Source: an uncultured Pelagibacteraceae bacterium (GTDB lineage Bacteria > Pseudomonadota > Alphaproteobacteria > Pelagibacterales > AG-422-B15). From it: a stretch of DNA of 42,927 bases. A program made the translations under genes and the position numbers. Of the stretch, positions 40,915 through 42,927 are shown piece by piece. Numbering within the stretch: position 1 is the stretch's first letter; each line of letters opens with the position of its first letter. The notes under the pieces are model-generated. The model was not told the DNA's origin. It saw only the letters and a list, made by a program, of their open reading frames with translations, and searched no databases. Location: assembly GCA_902519835.1 (NCBI GenBank), contig CABYLU010000006.1, forward strand, positions 1-42,927, given 5' to 3'.

Positions 40915-42480
40915 ATGTTATTACACGAGCATTTAGAAAATGGAGCAGATAAAAATCCTAATTTCCCCTTTTCTGAATTTGAAGGAAATTCGCTTTCTTA
41001 TCAAGAAGCAAATTTATTAAGCAATCAATTTGCTAACAAACTTGTTTCTGAGGGTTTAGAAGTTGGAGATAGATTTGCATTTCTTGCAAAAAATTGTACT
41101 GAAATGGCAATTATGTATTACGCAGCATCAAAAGTTGGTGCTGTACCTGTTCCACTGAATTATCGTTTAGCAGACCAAGAGTGGGCATACATAATAAATG
41201 ACTCTGAAGCCAAACTTATCATAGTCAAAGGTAATGAATATTCGGATAGAATAAATCAGATTTCATCAGAGTTAAAAAATGTAAAAAAATATATTTCTAT
41301 ATCGCTTGATAATAGTATCGAAAAATTTCAGGATTTTTATGATTGGCTTTCAGATAGTTCGAATGAAAAACCAACTTTAAAAATCCATGAAAATGATGAC
41401 GTATATCAAATGTACACAAGTGGTACTACAGGCCATCCAAAAGGTGCCGTTCTTTTACAGAGAAATGTTGCTGCTAATATTAGACAGTATTTAAATAGTT
41501 TAACTTTACCAAGGCCTTCAAGAACTCTTTTGGTGGCTCCAATGTATCATGCCGCTGCAATGATTAATATGTGTGGATGCATTGCAATAGGTGGAACTAT
41601 TGTTATTCAAGAGGATTTTATTCCGCAAGATGTAGTAGACTGTCTAGCAAATGAAAAAATTACGCATACAGTATTAGTCCCTGCGATGATTCAAGCGTGC
41701 TTAGTATCAGTGCCAAATGTTGCAAACAATGAATACAATGATTTAGATCAGATTCATTATGGAGCCTCACCGATCGCCCCGGAAACACTCAAAAAAGCAA
41801 TGGACGTTTTTAAGTGTAAATTTGGACAAGGTTTTGGAATGACAGAAACGGTAGCTGTTATTTGTTTAATGACCCCAGAAGAACATATTCGTGCACTCAA
41901 TGAAAAACCCGAGCTATTAAAATCATGTGGAAGACCTGCAATTGATACACAAGTTGAAATTAGAGATGAAAATGATAACCCTCTTCCCATTGGAGAAATA
42001 GGTCAGATCTGCGCAAAGGGACCTCAAATCATGAAAGGTTATTGGAATAAAAAAGAGGAAAGTGAGAAAGCGCTTAAAGGCGGGTGGATGCATACAGGTG
42101 ATGCAGGTCGAATGGATGAAGAAGGATTTGTATTTATACAAGATAGAATAAAAGACATGATTGTGTCTGGAGGTGAGAATATTTACTCAACAGAGGTTGA
42201 AGCAGCTTTATTTGCACACCCTGATGTTGTTGATGCAGCAGTCATTGGTGTTCCAGACGAAAAATATGGTGAAGTAGTTAAAGCTTGTATCGTGAAAAAG
42301 GAGGGGTCAAATGTAACTGAAGATGATTTGATCAGCTTTTGTAAAGACAGAATTGCAAGTTATAAAAAGCCCCAATCAGTAGATTTTATTGATGAAGTTC
42401 CAAGAAATGCTAGTGGAAAAGTTCTAAAAAAAGTATTGAGAGAACCGTATTGGAAGGATCAAGAGAGACAAGTAAGCTAA
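40915..42480 (+). CDS. AMP-forming acyl-CoA synthetase (fatty acid-CoA ligase family)
   Basis: This 521-residue adenylating enzyme activates a carboxylic acid to its CoA thioester. The P-loop is '[15 protein letters not shown]' near residue 165, followed by '[11 protein letters not shown]', '[10 protein letters not shown]', '[19 protein letters not shown]', the hinge '[20 protein letters not shown]', and the catalytic Lys region '[14 protein letters not shown]'. Short to long chain acids are all possible. Placed after a periplasmic acylase, it could activate the acid that enzyme releases, but this is inference. Its stop overlaps that of the convergent tldD gene by four bases. Confidence 0.88.
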   Translation: MLLHEHLENGADKNPNFPFSEFEGNSLSYQEANLLSNQFANKLVSEGLEVGDRFAFLAKNCTEMAIMYYAASKVGAVPVPLNYRLADQEWAYIINDSEAKLIIVKGNEYSDRINQISSELKNVKKYISISLDNSIEKFQDFYDWLSDSSNEKPTLKIHENDDVYQMYTSGTTGHPKGAVLLQRNVAANIRQYLNSLTLPRPSRTLLVAPMYHAAAMINMCGCIAIGGTIVIQEDFIPQDVVDCLANEKITHTVLVPAMIQACLVSVPNVANNEYNDLDQIHYGASPIAPETLKKAMDVFKCKFGQGFGMTETVAVICLMTPEEHIRALNEKPELLKSCGRPAIDTQVEIRDENDNPLPIGEIGQICAKGPQIMKGYWNKKEESEKALKGGWMHTGDAGRMDEEGFVFIQDRIKDMIVSGGENIYSTEVEAALFAHPDVVDAAVIGVPDEKYGEVVKACIVKKEGSNVTEDDLISFCKDRIASYKKPQSVDFIDEVPRNASGKVLKKVLREPYWKDQERQVS

Positions 42481-42927
42481 GCTGTAGCCGTGCCTCCAAC
42501 AGTAAGATTTTCTATCAACATAGTAGGCTGACCTACTCCAACCGGAACACTTTGACCGTCTTTACCGCACGTTCCAATACCTGTATCCATTTTTGAATCG
42601 TTACCAACCATCTTAACTCTTTTTAACACATCAGGACCGTTACCAATAAGCGTTGCACCTTTTACAGGGTTTGTAACTTTACCATTTTCTATTTTGTAAG
42701 CTTCAGTACAAGTGAATACAAACTTACCACTTGTTATATCAACCTGGCCACCGCCGAAATCCACAGCGTATAGACCATTCTTAACTGATTTTAGAATTTC
42801 CTCCGGATGGCGATTACCCGACAACATATATGTATTTGTCATACGAGGCATGGGTAAGTGAGCATAACTTTCTCTTCTGCCATTCCCTGTAGGATTAACG
42901 CCCATCAGTTTTGAGTTTAATCTGTCC
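42477..42927 (-). CDS. tldD: Metalloprotease TldD, C-terminal part (partial)
   Basis: The frame is open to the right edge, so only the last ~149 residues are seen. '[28 protein letters not shown]' is the hallmark of TldD, which with TldE(PmbA) forms a Zn protease that opens peptides through a narrow pore. The end '[32 protein letters not shown]' is also typical. The zinc-binding HExxxH part lies outside the window. The apparent ATG at 42905 is internal, not the start. Its stop overlaps that of the convergent ligase. Confidence 0.93.
   Translation of the reverse strand, partial: DRLNSKLMGVNPTGNGRRESYAHLPMPRMTNTYMLSGNRHPEEILKSVKNGLYAVDFGGGQVDITSGKFVFTCTEAYKIENGKVTNPVKGATLIGNGPDVLKRVKMVGNDSKMDTGIGTCGKDGQSVPVGVGQPTMLIENLTVGGTATA

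Noticed and set aside
1..42927. CRISPR array, prophage, insertion sequence or toxin-antitoxin system
   Set aside because: No regularly spaced repeats, transposase, integrase, phage structural gene or paired small toxin genes were found on reading the window.

Overview
The window looks like a streamlined, AT-rich marine alphaproteobacterium. Hand-counted rows of typical genes are about 28-30% G+C, most neighbours overlap or are spaced by 0-30 bases, and several convergent pairs share bases of their stop codons. The gene set (ProXWV, BHMT, dimethylglycine dehydrogenase, DMSP lyase, alpha2 glycyl-tRNA synthetase, lipid A-type glycosyltransferases, an Alphaproteobacteria-like elongator tRNA-Met) would fit a SAR11/HIMB59/AEGEAN-169-type planktonic cell. 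This placement is inference; no rRNA or marker phylogeny is available here.

Left third (1-16650), the interesting part: a locus built around methylated onium osmolytes. A DMT exporter end is followed by a glycine-betaine-type ABC importer (proX-proW-proV, + strand). Facing it is a minus-strand operon read from 11533 to 3586: 3-dehydrocarnitine cleavage enzyme (cdhC), L-carnitine dehydrogenase (cdhA), gamma-butyrobetaine hydroxylase, DMSP lyase (dddP), betaine-homocysteine methyltransferase, dimethylglycine dehydrogenase. Diverging from it is a plus-strand operon: aldehyde dehydrogenase, acetoacetyl-CoA synthetase, and a TmpA/TmpB-like pair expected to turn 2-trimethylaminoethylphosphonate into glycine betaine plus phosphate. 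Read together, gamma-butyrobetaine, carnitine and a trimethylammonium phosphonate converge on glycine betaine, which is then demethylated to sarcosine. Acetoacetate from carnitine cleavage is activated by the acetoacetyl-CoA synthetase. The two operons start 67 bases apart, with a perfect 14-base palindrome lying inside overlapping back-to-back promoters. dddP is clearly foreign in base composition. The hydroxylase and the 3' end of cdhA are broken by three separate one-base expansions of A-runs.

Middle (16647-30294): a KAS III-like synthase, a tiny lipoprotein with its own promoter and terminator, a GIY-YIG protein, a cupin, tRNA-Arg(TCG), a 2OG oxygenase, tsaC, a histone-deacetylase-family protein, xseB-ispA, aroC, ispB, an SppA-like protease overlapping glyS, a GNAT protein, and the NAD biosynthesis operon nadA-nadB-nadC.

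Right third (30385-42927): tRNA-Leu(GAG), a GT9 glycosyltransferase overlapping a dihydroorotase, cysQ, mnmA, tRNA-Met(CAT), a GT4 glycosyltransferase with a redoxin, then a plus-strand run of gamma-carbonic anhydrase, GMC oxidoreductase, penicillin-acylase-family hydrolase and AMP-forming acyl-CoA ligase, ending at the 3' end of tldD. No CRISPR array, insertion sequence, prophage or rRNA was seen. No stretch above 300 bases lacks a gene once the broken hydroxylase is recognised.
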